DNA of 44,186 nt from Patescibacteria group bacterium (lineage in GTDB: Bacteria; Patescibacteriota; Gracilibacteria; UM-FILTER-43-11): positions 1 through 44,186 of the forward strand of contig JAJDCE010000123.1 of NCBI GenBank assembly GCA_029260985.1. The letters run 5' to 3'. This document shows positions 24,825-32,101 of this stretch, piece by piece; the first letter of the stretch is position 1; each line of letters opens with the position of its first letter. A program made the position numbers and the translations under genes. The notes below the pieces were generated by a model that saw only the letters and a list, made by a program, of their open reading frames with translations, did no database searches and had not been told where the DNA came from.

Positions 24825-25724
24825 ATGTCACAGTCTGCTGGAATGAATCTGGCCGCTCTGTTCGTTATTGGACTGGTGGCACTCTTTATTGCGTCACTGT
24901 TCCTGCGCCAGTGTTTCAAGTTTTACCAGCCCATTCTGAAGCGTCTTGGGCAAATCACAATCGGAGAAAGTTTTCGTCCATTTTCCCCTAACTGGATCAC
25001 GATCCAGGGCTTGTTTATCACCATCGGTGGCTTTGCCATCTTTGTTTGGTGGGACGCATGGTGGGGGATAGCGATCAGTGCGTTTGGTGCCGCCCTGGAC
25101 CGTCTCGACGGCAAAATGGCTTATGCTATGGGCCAGCAGCTAACACCTCCCAGTGAGTGGAAAACGGATGCGGAGCGCAATGCTCTGGCCACGGTAAAAC
25201 GTGCGTCCGGAGACGAAGTGATCATCATCCCGGACTCTACCAATCGGCTCTGGCTCTTCTGGTTCGAATTCAACTTTTCCGGAACCACAGACCTCGGCAA
25301 AGTATTGGATCCGTTCGCGGACAAACTTAAGTCGACGGCCATGCTGGCCTACTTCGGCTGGTGGACGGACGTTTTGAATCCATGGCTCGTCGCCCTGATG
25401 ATTGCCCCGGAAGTTTTCGGGACACTGATGCGACGCCCCTTCACGTTTCTGCGTGACTGGATCTACGACAGCAAAGCCAGCATAGTAGGCAAGCTCAAAG
25501 CCCTGACCCAATGGGTCGTTATTGCGCTTTGCCTCCCCTTTCATATGGGGTATTGCGCCGCTGGCGGCTGGTGCGAACTTTTTATGATCGTACCCAATGC
25601 CATATTGGCGTTGTCGGTTTTGTTTGCTGTCCTGAGCGTCTTGTCGCGAATGATTTTCGTTCAACGGTACACATGGCTCAAAAGGATCATTACCATGTTC
25701 CAGAGAGCCGCTAGCCACGACTAA
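24825..25724 (+). CDS. CDP-alcohol phosphatidyltransferase-like membrane protein
   Basis: A 299-residue membrane protein. The CDP-alcohol phosphotransferase motif, normally D-x2-D-G-x2-A-R then about eight residues then G-x3-D-x3-D, is present but split: D92, D95, G96, A99 and G158, D162, D166. About 50 extra residues (103-152) separate the halves, and Y100 stands where Arg is usual. About five membrane spans follow. It could still make a phospholipid, but substrate and activity are uncertain. Unlike its neighbours it has a strong SD (AAAGGGGGG) and a GC-rich codon choice, pointing to transfer. Confidence 0.75.
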   Translation: MSQSAGMNLAALFVIGLVALFIASLFLRQCFKFYQPILKRLGQITIGESFRPFSPNWITIQGLFITIGGFAIFVWWDAWWGIAISAFGAALDRLDGKMAYAMGQQLTPPSEWKTDAERNALATVKRASGDEVIIIPDSTNRLWLFWFEFNFSGTTDLGKVLDPFADKLKSTAMLAYFGWWTDVLNPWLVALMIAPEVFGTLMRRPFTFLRDWIYDSKASIVGKLKALTQWVVIALCLPFHMGYCAAGGWCELFMIVPNAILALSVLFAVLSVLSRMIFVQRYTWLKRIITMFQRAASHD

Positions 25725-25741
25725 GAAGGATACTATGAGGA

Positions 25742-25772
25742 GGCGGTCTCGCGCAATGCGGGGCCGTCTTTT
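25742..25772 (+). terminator. Rho-independent terminator of the GC-rich cassette
   Basis: An 11-bp stem (GGCGGTCTCGC with GCGGGGCCGTC, three G-T pairs), a 5-base loop and TTTT follow the phosphotransferase gene. Confidence 0.8.
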
Positions 25773-25853
25773 CCTATACTTAAATTCCTGCGTTGCGACA
25801 CCAACTCGCGTTGCTCACGACTCCTGCTTTGCGATATCAATCCCACTTCCACA

Positions 25854-25883
25854 TTGAAAGGTTTAAATGTAATGTGCTATATT
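25854..25883 (+). promoter_or_regulatory. Promoter inside the inverted-repeat element
   Basis: TTGAAA, 18 bp, TATATT, about 40 bp upstream of the four-helix-bundle gene. Confidence 0.45.
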
Positions 25884-25922
25884 AACAACCTTTTTTGAAT
25901 ATAATTGATAATTTTGATTAAA

Positions 25923-26297
25923 ATGAATTTTAATGATCTAGCTATTTATAAAATTGGGCTGAATTTAACCAAAGAGGTTCAAACGCTAATTAATTCGAAA
26001 TCTGCACTGAGCTATTTTAGTGTATCTAAACAGTTAGTAAGATCCAGTTGTTCAGTACCTGCAAATATTGCTGAGGGCTTTGCTAAAAAAGTATATCCAA
26101 AAGAATTTATCAGATATTTGAATATCGCATTAGGATCAAGCGATGAATCTCAAAGTCACATAGCAGTTTTATTTGTAAACAACTATATTGCCCAAAAGGA
26201 GTTTGATTATTTTTCAGCTAAATATAAGGGCTTATCTATAAAAATACTGAAATTAATCAAAACAATTAGAAAAGATAAAAATATCCCAATAAAATAA
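25923..26297 (+). CDS. Four-helix-bundle protein (S23 / 23S rRNA IVS family)
   Basis: A 124-residue protein of the four-helix-bundle family often called S23 or TIGR02436. The family signature is plain: LVRSSCSVPANIAEGFAKK, then FIRYLNIALGSSDESQSH. Family members form small helical oligomers and some are encoded in intervening sequences of 23S rRNA; their role is not established. A TTG start at 25905 would add six residues, but ATG at 25923 (MNFNDLAIYKIGL) fits the family. It lies between perfect inverted repeats. Confidence 0.88.
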   Translation: MNFNDLAIYKIGLNLTKEVQTLINSKSALSYFSVSKQLVRSSCSVPANIAEGFAKKVYPKEFIRYLNIALGSSDESQSHIAVLFVNNYIAQKEFDYFSAKYKGLSIKILKLIKTIRKDKNIPIK

Positions 26298-26365
26298 TCA
26301 ACCTAAGTCGCAAAGCAGGAGTCGTTGCCACAGGCAACAGGTATCGCGAGCAAAGCGAGCAGAAC

Positions 26366-26914
26366 TTATTTCCACTTAATCGAACACCCCATTGATGGCT
26401 TCTGTTCTTCCGTCACGGGCTGACCAGAAAGCATGGCATCCAAAGCTTCTCTGAGGTCTTTTTGAGTTACTGCCGATTCATCTTTCCAGCTATCGTCCAA
26501 GCGTCCGTGATAGGTCAATTTTTTATCCGCATTAAATACATAAATATCGGGCGTGCATTGAGCTTGGTATGCTTTTGCAGCCTCTTGTGATTCATCCCTT
26601 AAATAGACAAAATTGATTCCAGCTTCCTCTACCCATTTTTGCATATTTTCAAACGAATCTTCCGGATAATTATCAGCCTCATTCGCATTGATCCCAATCA
26701 CCTGAACCCCTTTTTCAGCATAATCGGATTGAAGTTTGATTAGTCGATCAATAATAGCTATTACATAGGGGCAATGATTGCACATAAAGATAACAACCAA
26801 TGCCTTTTTGTCAGCAAAATCAGCCGGAGAATAATTTTTCCCATCCGTTCCGGGCAAATTAAAATCGATAAGCTCTGAGCCCATCGGCAATTGAAGTGAC
26901 TCTAATAAGGCCAT
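26366..26914 (-). CDS. Thioredoxin-fold peroxiredoxin-like protein (AhpC/TSA, ResA-like)
   Basis: A 182-residue thioredoxin-fold protein with the active site CNHC (C45, C48) in VVIFMCNHCPYV. The following IGINANEADNYPEDSF and QCTPDIYVFNADKKL segments match the family of cytosolic 'thioredoxin family' proteins with a CNHCP motif. There is no signal peptide, so it should act in the cytoplasm, probably as a thiol reductase or peroxidase. The end (PSMGCSIKWK) adds a conserved Cys typical of this group. Confidence 0.87.
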   Translation of the reverse strand: MALLESLQLPMGSELIDFNLPGTDGKNYSPADFADKKALVVIFMCNHCPYVIAIIDRLIKLQSDYAEKGVQVIGINANEADNYPEDSFENMQKWVEEAGINFVYLRDESQEAAKAYQAQCTPDIYVFNADKKLTYHGRLDDSWKDESAVTQKDLREALDAMLSGQPVTEEQKPSMGCSIKWK

Positions 26915-27010
26915 AATAATCTAATTAGCTATTTATCTAATGCTCTATTTTGAATATATCAAGATCCTCAAATAGAATAATAGCTCAATAGAAAATAGCG
27001 AAATAATATG

Positions 27011-27087
27011 TGGTGGAGATGAGGGGACTTGAACCCCTGACCCCTTGCATGCCATGCAAGTGCTCTAGCCAACTGAGCTACATCCCC
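27011..27087 (-). tRNA. tRNA-Ala(GGC)
   Basis: The cloverleaf is complete with encoded CCA. The anticodon stem CTTGC/GCAAG encloses ATGGCAT, so the anticodon is GGC. The acceptor GGGGATG pairs with CATCTCC, including one G-T pair. Confidence 0.96.
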
Positions 27088-27102
27088 ACAGTTAGCGGGA
27101 TC

Positions 27103-27131
27103 ATTTTAATTAATTATGTCCAAGTTGTCGA
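27103..27131 (-). promoter_or_regulatory. Possible promoter for tRNA-Ala
   Basis: On the minus strand TCGACA, 17 bp, TAAAAT, ending 16 bp upstream of the tRNA. The -35 box is imperfect. Confidence 0.4.
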
Positions 27132-27138
27132 CGTTTTT

Positions 27139-27708
27139 TCAAGCCTGATACAGATATACCCGATCCTCTTTTTTAACAGGCTTCACTTCATGAATTTCAA
27201 AAGCGTTCGAAACCACTCGGGTTCCTGGCTTTAAGTGAGGCCACACTTCTTTATAAAAGGTCTTCATCGCTTTCGGTAAAAGGTAGCAAAAAATGACATC
27301 AGCGTCTTTGTAGTCTTGCTTCCATATGTTTCCAAAACGAATATGGGCATTATTTCGGCTAAACAAAGCTCTCAGCTTTCCAAAAAGAACAAGTGGAATT
27401 GAGAGCTCATACCCTATCGCTTTTTTGGTATATCGCGCTGCTTCAAAAATCAACCGCCCGTCCCCGCAACCCAAATCATACACAACGTCATCTGCACCCA
27501 AATCAGCCAGTTTCAGCATCGTCCGATGTCGTTTTCGGCTCGATGGCACGAAAGGACCACTTGAAATGGCTGCATAAAACCCAGGGATCAGCAAAAGAAA
27601 CAGAATTGAGATGATAATCCGAGGATCAATATTCGTAATGCCAAATGCATAAAAAACAACAATAGTAATCAGCCCTGCCAATAATACAAAAATTGCGCCT
27701 TCTGCCAT
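27139..27708 (-). CDS. Membrane-anchored class I SAM methyltransferase
   Basis: A 189-residue protein with two N-terminal membrane spans (about 5-23 and 30-48) followed by a Rossmann methyltransferase domain. The SAM-binding motif I is VVYDLGCGDGRLIFEA (75-90), with AIGYELS as motif II and DVIFCYLLP as motif IV. No substrate-specific feature is visible. The membrane anchor suggests a lipid, quinone or membrane-protein substrate, which is inference. Confidence 0.85.
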   Translation of the reverse strand: MAEGAIFVLLAGLITIVVFYAFGITNIDPRIIISILFLLLIPGFYAAISSGPFVPSSRKRHRTMLKLADLGADDVVYDLGCGDGRLIFEAARYTKKAIGYELSIPLVLFGKLRALFSRNNAHIRFGNIWKQDYKDADVIFCYLLPKAMKTFYKEVWPHLKPGTRVVSNAFEIHEVKPVKKEDRVYLYQA

Positions 27709-27734
27709 TTAAAACCACATAACGAAATAATATT

Positions 27735-27759
27735 TCGACAAGCTCACTAACCTTGTCGA
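27735..27759. repeat. Small palindrome TCGACAAG/CTTGTCGA
   Basis: An 8-bp inverted repeat with a 9-base spacer lies in the gap between the methyltransferase gene and tRNA-Val. The words TTTCGACAAGCTCA and CTTGTCGA are of the kind seen in short dispersed palindromes. Confidence 0.55.
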
Positions 27760-27778
27760 TGTAACGATACAATAAATA

Positions 27779-27807
27779 TTGATCGTTTGTCATGATATCT
27801 TTATAAT
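27779..27807 (+). promoter_or_regulatory. Promoter for tRNA-Val
   Basis: TTGATC (27779-27784), 17 bp, consensus TATAAT (27802-27807), 51 bp before the tRNA. Confidence 0.65.
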
Positions 27808-27858
27808 TTGGCTACTTTCGGGCGATTCGCTATGGCTCACGCGGTTGCTCAACAATTA

Positions 27859-27935
27859 GGGCGGTTAGCTCAGTTGGCTAGAGCGCGTCATTGACGTTGA
27901 TGAGGTCAGAGGTTCGACTCCTCTACCGCCCACCA
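27859..27935 (+). tRNA. tRNA-Val(GAC)
   Basis: The cloverleaf is complete, with acceptor GGGCGGT/ACCGCCC and encoded CCA. The anticodon stem CGTCA/TGATG encloses TTGACGT, giving anticodon GAC. Confidence 0.95.
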
Positions 27936-27975
27936 TTAGTATTTTTGAACATTTATCTTTTAATCATTTCGTCAT

Positions 27976-28281
27976 ATGAAAGAATGTATTGCTTGTGGGA
28001 TGCCCCTTATAAAACCAGAAGATTGTGCAGGGGGTGATTTGAATGCGGTCAGTTGTATACATTGTACGAATAGTGACGGCAAGCTGAAGTCATGTAATGA
28101 AATCTTTGAGGGGGGAGTTCATTTTTTTATTGAAGCAACAGGATCGTCGAAAGGGGATGCAGAAAAGCTTGTACGAAAAAATATGTGTTTTTTGGATCAT
28201 TGGAAGGAAAACCCATGTGAATGTTTAGGCGGAGAGCAGGCCACCGATGAGGAATACCAGGCTGCCCTTGAAAAGCTATAA
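27976..28281 (+). CDS. Putative zinc-ribbon protein
   Basis: A 101-residue protein matching the small 'putative zinc ribbon' family (PF12674-like). It begins MKECIACGMPL and continues with CIHCTNSDGKLKSCNEIFEGG, giving two CxxC pairs that should hold a zinc ion. Two later cysteines (CFLDHWKENPCEC) are extra. The rest is helical. The family is often found beside or fused to transcription regulators, but no partner is adjacent here. It starts 40 bp after tRNA-Val. Confidence 0.8.
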   Translation: MKECIACGMPLIKPEDCAGGDLNAVSCIHCTNSDGKLKSCNEIFEGGVHFFIEATGSSKGDAEKLVRKNMCFLDHWKENPCECLGGEQATDEEYQAALEKL

Positions 28282-28364
28282 AAGCGAGGATCAATATTAC
28301 AAATCACATTCATAAATCTAAAAAGGTTATAATTTGTGATATATGCATTACCGCTTATATTCGT

Positions 28365-28393
28365 TTGATTTAATCAGGCTTTTTTCCTAGACT
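28365..28393 (+). promoter_or_regulatory. Promoter for the MscS gene
   Basis: TTGATT (28365-28370), 17 bp, TAGACT (28388-28393), about 25 bp before the start codon. Confidence 0.5.
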
Positions 28394-28418
28394 GTTAACG
28401 AAAACTAACACGGAAAAT

Positions 28419-29474
28419 ATGTTTGATTACAACAAAATTTTGGCAACCAGCCTATGGAACAACACGATTCAGGATTATCTAGTGGCGCTAGGTATATTAG
28501 TCGGTTTCCTGGTTGTTTTTAAACTATTTAAATCCATTGTTTTAGTTCGCATAAAAAAGTGGTCAAAAAAAACCAAAACCGATATTGATGACGAGCTCGT
28601 AGCAATGATCGAAAAAATACCTGGATTTGCTTATTTATATGTCGCTTTTTACATTTCCCTATATTCTCTAAACATCCATTCAACTTTTGAAAATGTTGCC
28701 GCAGCCTTACTCATTATTCTGATCTTCTACTGGGCCACTCAGGCCGCCAGTAACCTGATAGAATTCATCCTGTATAAGCACGCAAAGGGCGAAAAGGGAG
28801 CACACAAAACAAACGCCTATTTTGCCATCAATTTAGTCGCCAAGATCGTACTCTGGAGCACTGGTCTGCTTTTAGTTCTATCTAACTTAGGGGTGAATAT
28901 TTCAGCCCTAGTCGCTAGCTTAGGAATTGGGGGTATCGCCATCGCTTTGGCTGTCCAAAATATCCTCGGTGATCTCTTCAGCTCCTTTTCCATCTACTTC
29001 GATAAACCGTTCGAAATCGGTGATTTTATCATTGTCGGTGACCACATGGGCACCGTAAAAAAAATCGGCCTCAAAACCACTCGAATCGCAGCCCTTGAAG
29101 GAGAAGAAATCGTCATATCAAATAGCGAGCTCACCAGCACACGTGTCAGGAATTTCAAGAAGATGAAAAAACGACGTATTTTATTTGAAATCCATGCCAC
29201 TTACGACACTACCAATGAGCAAATGAAAGCTATGCCTAAAATGATCGAAAAAACCATTAAGAAAGTAAAACTCTGTGATTACGACAGAGCTCATTTTAAA
29301 GAATTTGGAGATTCCGGACTTATTATCGAAGTGGTTTACTTTCTAGAATCTGGTGATTACAAGGTGTACATGGATACTCGTCAGGAAATCAATATGGGCA
29401 TTAAAGAAGCCTTCGAAAAAGAAGGAATCAAAATGGCCTTCCCAACGCGAACCATCTACATGGAAAAACAATAA
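28419..29474 (+). CDS. MscS-family mechanosensitive channel
   Basis: A 351-residue small-conductance mechanosensitive channel that should open under membrane tension and release solutes. About four to five membrane spans lie in residues 15-190. The pore helix and start of the beta domain read ASLGIGGIAIALAVQNILGD, followed by FSIYFDKPFEIGDFI and GTVKKIGLKTTRI, all family hallmarks. The cytoplasmic alpha/beta vestibule fills the C-terminus. Length is between E. coli MscS and the larger MscK-like forms. Confidence 0.93.
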   Translation: MFDYNKILATSLWNNTIQDYLVALGILVGFLVVFKLFKSIVLVRIKKWSKKTKTDIDDELVAMIEKIPGFAYLYVAFYISLYSLNIHSTFENVAAALLIILIFYWATQAASNLIEFILYKHAKGEKGAHKTNAYFAINLVAKIVLWSTGLLLVLSNLGVNISALVASLGIGGIAIALAVQNILGDLFSSFSIYFDKPFEIGDFIIVGDHMGTVKKIGLKTTRIAALEGEEIVISNSELTSTRVRNFKKMKKRRILFEIHATYDTTNEQMKAMPKMIEKTIKKVKLCDYDRAHFKEFGDSGLIIEVVYFLESGDYKVYMDTRQEINMGIKEAFEKEGIKMAFPTRTIYMEKQ

Positions 29475-29534
29475 TTAAAATAGGAGATTGGGCTTTAAGG
29501 CTTATCACTTACAGCTTATTACTTACCATAGGGC

Positions 29535-29846
29535 TTAACAGCTTTTATCCACCCATTTCAAAAACTCCGGATTCCCATGATCAAGCGAGGTAAACACGAC
29601 ACAAGGGCATTCATAGGAGTGGTATTTTCGGATGATCTTGATGATTTTATCTTCGTTTTTTGCCCGTGTTTTAAAAATTACCACCACTTCATTGGCCTTT
29701 TGAATCTCATCATCCCACGCAAAATAAGACTCAACACTTGGCAGAATATTAGCACAGGCAATCAGCCCATCTTCCAAAAGTCCTAGCACCATATTCTTGG
29801 CTTCAGCCTTTGTGGGAAAAGTCATATAACCTAAACTCAATTTCAT
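29535..29846 (-). CDS. cutA: Divalent-cation tolerance protein CutA
   Basis: CutA is a small trimeric protein linked to copper tolerance in E. coli, though its actual function is uncertain. The 103-residue protein shows LIACANILPSVESYFAWDDEI, FKTR, the HSYECP motif and the C-terminal GNPEFLKWVDKSC. The length is normal. It is divergent from the unknown gene at 29919, and their -10 boxes overlap. Confidence 0.92.
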   Translation of the reverse strand: MKLSLGYMTFPTKAEAKNMVLGLLEDGLIACANILPSVESYFAWDDEIQKANEVVVIFKTRAKNEDKIIKIIRKYHSYECPCVVFTSLDHGNPEFLKWVDKSC

Positions 29847-29851
29847 TTTTC

Positions 29852-29880
29852 TTGTGATTAATTTCTTCGTTGAGTATTAT
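29852..29880 (+). promoter_or_regulatory. Promoter for the gene at 29919
   Basis: TTGTGA (29852-29857), 17 bp, TATTAT (29875-29880). Its -10 overlaps a minus-strand TATAAT for cutA (29876-29881), so the two promoters compete. Confidence 0.55.
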
Positions 29881-29881
29881 A
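29876..29881 (-). promoter_or_regulatory. -10 box of the cutA promoter
   Basis: A consensus TATAAT on the minus strand, overlapping the plus-strand -10 by five bases. The -35 region (TTAACT, 15 bp away, or TCTTAA, 17 bp away) is weak. Confidence 0.45.
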
Positions 29882-29918
29882 CACCCTACGCAAAATAGTT
29901 AAGAGTTAATTTAAAGCT

Positions 29919-30914
29919 ATGAAACCCTCCCCTAAAATTACCATTGAGCAAATATGTCCTGCTATTAGGGATCAGCTTGAAGATTTGTCCAGAAGATGGC
30001 GCACTCTAAAATATGTTGAGCTAGTAAGGGAGCTTGGAAGCATTTTTTCTGAATATGGGGGTACGAAGGAGTCTTTTTGCGAATTAGCTGCCCAAATCAT
30101 TTATCCTTACAAAGATCCAGTTCAGGCGGTAACTAATCTTAGAATGATGGTTGATACATCAGAATTCAGAAGGGAGGAGATTGAGGCAGGCACTTTGGGA
30201 CAAGGTGAGACAATGATTGCTGTACAAAGTCGGCAAGCAATTCAAAGAACCGTTACACCAAAAACAGTCAGAAAACCTGCAACCCGAAGATCAGTGTCCA
30301 GACCTAAAAAAAATCCGGAAATACAAGCAGGCCAGGGCCGGGAAGAAATTAGAAGAACCATTGCCGACCGTTTTGAAGCCCCTCCAAAAAGGAAGCCAAA
30401 AGTGCACCATTCTTCCCCAGATAAAATTGGCAGGAGTTATGATGAAGCTAATCCAGTCAAAAAAAAGTCAAAAACAAAAAGAATCAATAAGTCAGGGTTA
30501 GCACATCTTTCCACAGAAGAGGCGGATGAGCTCATGAAATCACTTAGTGAAAAGTGGAGTGGGGCAACATTTGGGCAAAAAATTATCGACATGAAACGCA
30601 TTACTAATTATGCCAAAAAATCTCCTACAATGAATCAGGATGCCATTGCAGAAATGGTCCATTTTTTTTCAAAACTACCACTTGCCAGCATTTTACCCTT
30701 TGTTCAAATCGCTATTCGACTAGATGCAAAACAATGTAAACTTTTTAATTTTAAATTAGCTGAAGATCTTTCTTTAGAAGAGTTTGTTGAGTGTTTTAAT
30801 GAAGTTAATTACGATTTTGATATATTTATTAAGCGCATTTCAAATAGTGCAAAAAAAACCGGTCGTTTGCTAACACGAAAAGGGCTCATGGCAGCTTATC
30901 ATGCTGTAGTATAG
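29919..30914 (+). CDS. Hypothetical two-lobed protein with basic linker (331 aa)
   Basis: I do not recognise a family. Two helical regions (about 10-85 and 190-320) are joined by a long basic, Pro/Lys/Arg-rich, probably disordered linker (about 95-185; TPKTVRKPATRRSVSRPKK). The two lobes may be an old duplication: LEDLSRRWRTLKYVELVREL in the first resembles MKSLSEKWSGATFGQKIIDM in the second, with similar helix spacing after it. The basic linker suggests contact with nucleic acid. Function unknown. Confidence 0.65.
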   Translation: MKPSPKITIEQICPAIRDQLEDLSRRWRTLKYVELVRELGSIFSEYGGTKESFCELAAQIIYPYKDPVQAVTNLRMMVDTSEFRREEIEAGTLGQGETMIAVQSRQAIQRTVTPKTVRKPATRRSVSRPKKNPEIQAGQGREEIRRTIADRFEAPPKRKPKVHHSSPDKIGRSYDEANPVKKKSKTKRINKSGLAHLSTEEADELMKSLSEKWSGATFGQKIIDMKRITNYAKKSPTMNQDAIAEMVHFFSKLPLASILPFVQIAIRLDAKQCKLFNFKLAEDLSLEEFVECFNEVNYDFDIFIKRISNSAKKTGRLLTRKGLMAAYHAVV

Positions 30915-30923
30915 TTTTTCAGC

Positions 30924-31508
30924 CTATAATATTAATGAATACTGAAGCTCCTCGGGCTCATGCTCTTTCATCATTTTATCCAGAACCGATTTTAAAACCT
31001 CAACATCATAAAGCGCTCGATGCAGGTTACCCTGCTTCAGATCAACCTTGTAATGTTCAGCCAGTGCCGAAAGTTTGCCCGGCATACTTTGCTCCCGTGC
31101 GTAAGCAAGCGAGCAAGCTACCTGAGCATTCTGATAAGGAGTCATTCCATTTTTAACCAAATTTGAATTTAAGATTTCGTAGTCAAAGCGAATGTTATGA
31201 GCTACGAGAGGACGGTTACCACAGAAGGCAATAAAATCCGTAAGCACTTCATTGGCCTGTCGGGCTTTTTCAATCGCCTCCCTTGGAATCTTATGAACTT
31301 TCCAAGCTCCTTCCGACATCTTATTCATATTGACTGAAATAAGCTCCTGAAACTCAACCGGCTCCTTGCCTTTTTCCCAAATCACACCAGCCACCTCTAC
31401 AACATCATCATGAAACGTATTGAGACCAGTCGTCTCCGTATCAAATAAAACAAAACTTTCTCCTGAATGATAACGCCGAACAAGATCTTGGAAAGGAATT
31501 AATTGCAT
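30924..31508 (-). CDS. DnaQ-like DEDDh 3'-5' exonuclease
   Basis: A 194-residue exonuclease of the DnaQ/PolC epsilon type. Exo I is FVLFDTETTGL (D23, E25), Exo II is VAHNIRFDYEIL and Exo III is HRALYDVEVL with the DEDDh His. It may proofread for DNA polymerase III or act in repair or RNA turnover. The stand-alone domain, lacking the C-terminal polymerase-binding tail of DnaQ, leaves this open. Confidence 0.88.
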   Translation of the reverse strand: MQLIPFQDLVRRYHSGESFVLFDTETTGLNTFHDDVVEVAGVIWEKGKEPVEFQELISVNMNKMSEGAWKVHKIPREAIEKARQANEVLTDFIAFCGNRPLVAHNIRFDYEILNSNLVKNGMTPYQNAQVACSLAYAREQSMPGKLSALAEHYKVDLKQGNLHRALYDVEVLKSVLDKMMKEHEPEELQYSLIL

Positions 31509-31553
31509 GACTATTTATTATTTGCTAATTACTATTTAGGAGCACGGGGGCTA

Positions 31554-31976
31554 TTATAAATCACCTGTAACTTTTTGGCGAGACTGTTTTTTTTGACTCT
31601 GAATTTTTTTATTTTGAAGACGTTTTTCTTTAGATTTTCTTGAAATTTTCGACTTTTTTCGCTCAGGCTGGACATAAAAATAGCGACGAAGTTTATCAGT
31701 CAATTGAGAAAAGGCCTGAGTGATATTTTGATCCCGTTTGCGTTGTCCAATCGACCGAGTCACCAATTCACGAGTCTTCTGGGAATAGCGGCGGTGCACA
31801 TCTGGAATCCTATAAATAAGCCTCACTCCATTTTGATTCTTATTCACATTCTGCCCCCCTGGTCCACCAGAGAAAAATGATATTTCCACATCATCTTTTT
31901 TAATCCGTAATTTACCTTCCGGTAGCTGAACCGTAATGGTCAGATTATCCCGATCAAATTGTACAAAATCATTCAT
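31554..31976 (-). CDS. arfB: ArfB-like peptide chain release factor (ribosome rescue)
   Basis: A 140-residue class I release-factor-like protein with only the GGQ domain. GGPGGQNVNKNQNGVRL places the GGQ at residues 40-42. The C-terminus is a long Lys/Arg/Ser/Gln tail (from ERKKSKISRKSKEKR), as in ArfB (YaeJ), where it enters the empty mRNA channel of stalled ribosomes. It has no codon-recognition domain, so a rescue role is likely. The gene symbol is by family resemblance. Confidence 0.82.
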   Translation of the reverse strand: MNDFVQFDRDNLTITVQLPEGKLRIKKDDVEISFFSGGPGGQNVNKNQNGVRLIYRIPDVHRRYSQKTRELVTRSIGQRKRDQNITQAFSQLTDKLRRYFYVQPERKKSKISRKSKEKRLQNKKIQSQKKQSRQKVTGDL

Positions 31977-32101
31977 ATCATAAGCATACCAAATTATTAT
32001 TCAGCTGTCGTGTTCGATCAAAGTTAGTCGTGGCCTTCGTCGCAATTATGATAGGCTATACTTGGTCGATAAAACATTATGTTACAGTTAGGAATGTAAC
32101 T

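Larger units (their letters stand above)
25817..26325. mobile_element. Four-helix-bundle gene between perfect 18-bp inverted repeats
   Basis: ACGACTCCTGCTTTGCGA (25817-25834) and its exact complement (26308-26325) flank one small gene. The outer flanks also share GTTGC-type words. The layout resembles a non-autonomous mobile element or an intervening sequence; relatives of the enclosed gene occur in 23S rRNA intervening sequences. No transposase is present and I see no clear target duplication. Confidence 0.65.

Noticed and set aside
24641..24919. 92-residue minus-strand frame over the cassette promoter
   Set aside because: It crosses a good plus-strand promoter and the gene start, and has no recognisable features.
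25140..25718. 192-residue minus-strand frame opposite the phosphotransferase gene
   Set aside because: It is a shadow caused by GC-rich codons; the plus frame has motif, SD and terminator.
32030..32101. 24-residue extension of the P-type ATPase
   Set aside because: The family N-terminus starts at MPKTKKTKGLS, and the extension lies in a promoter-like gap.
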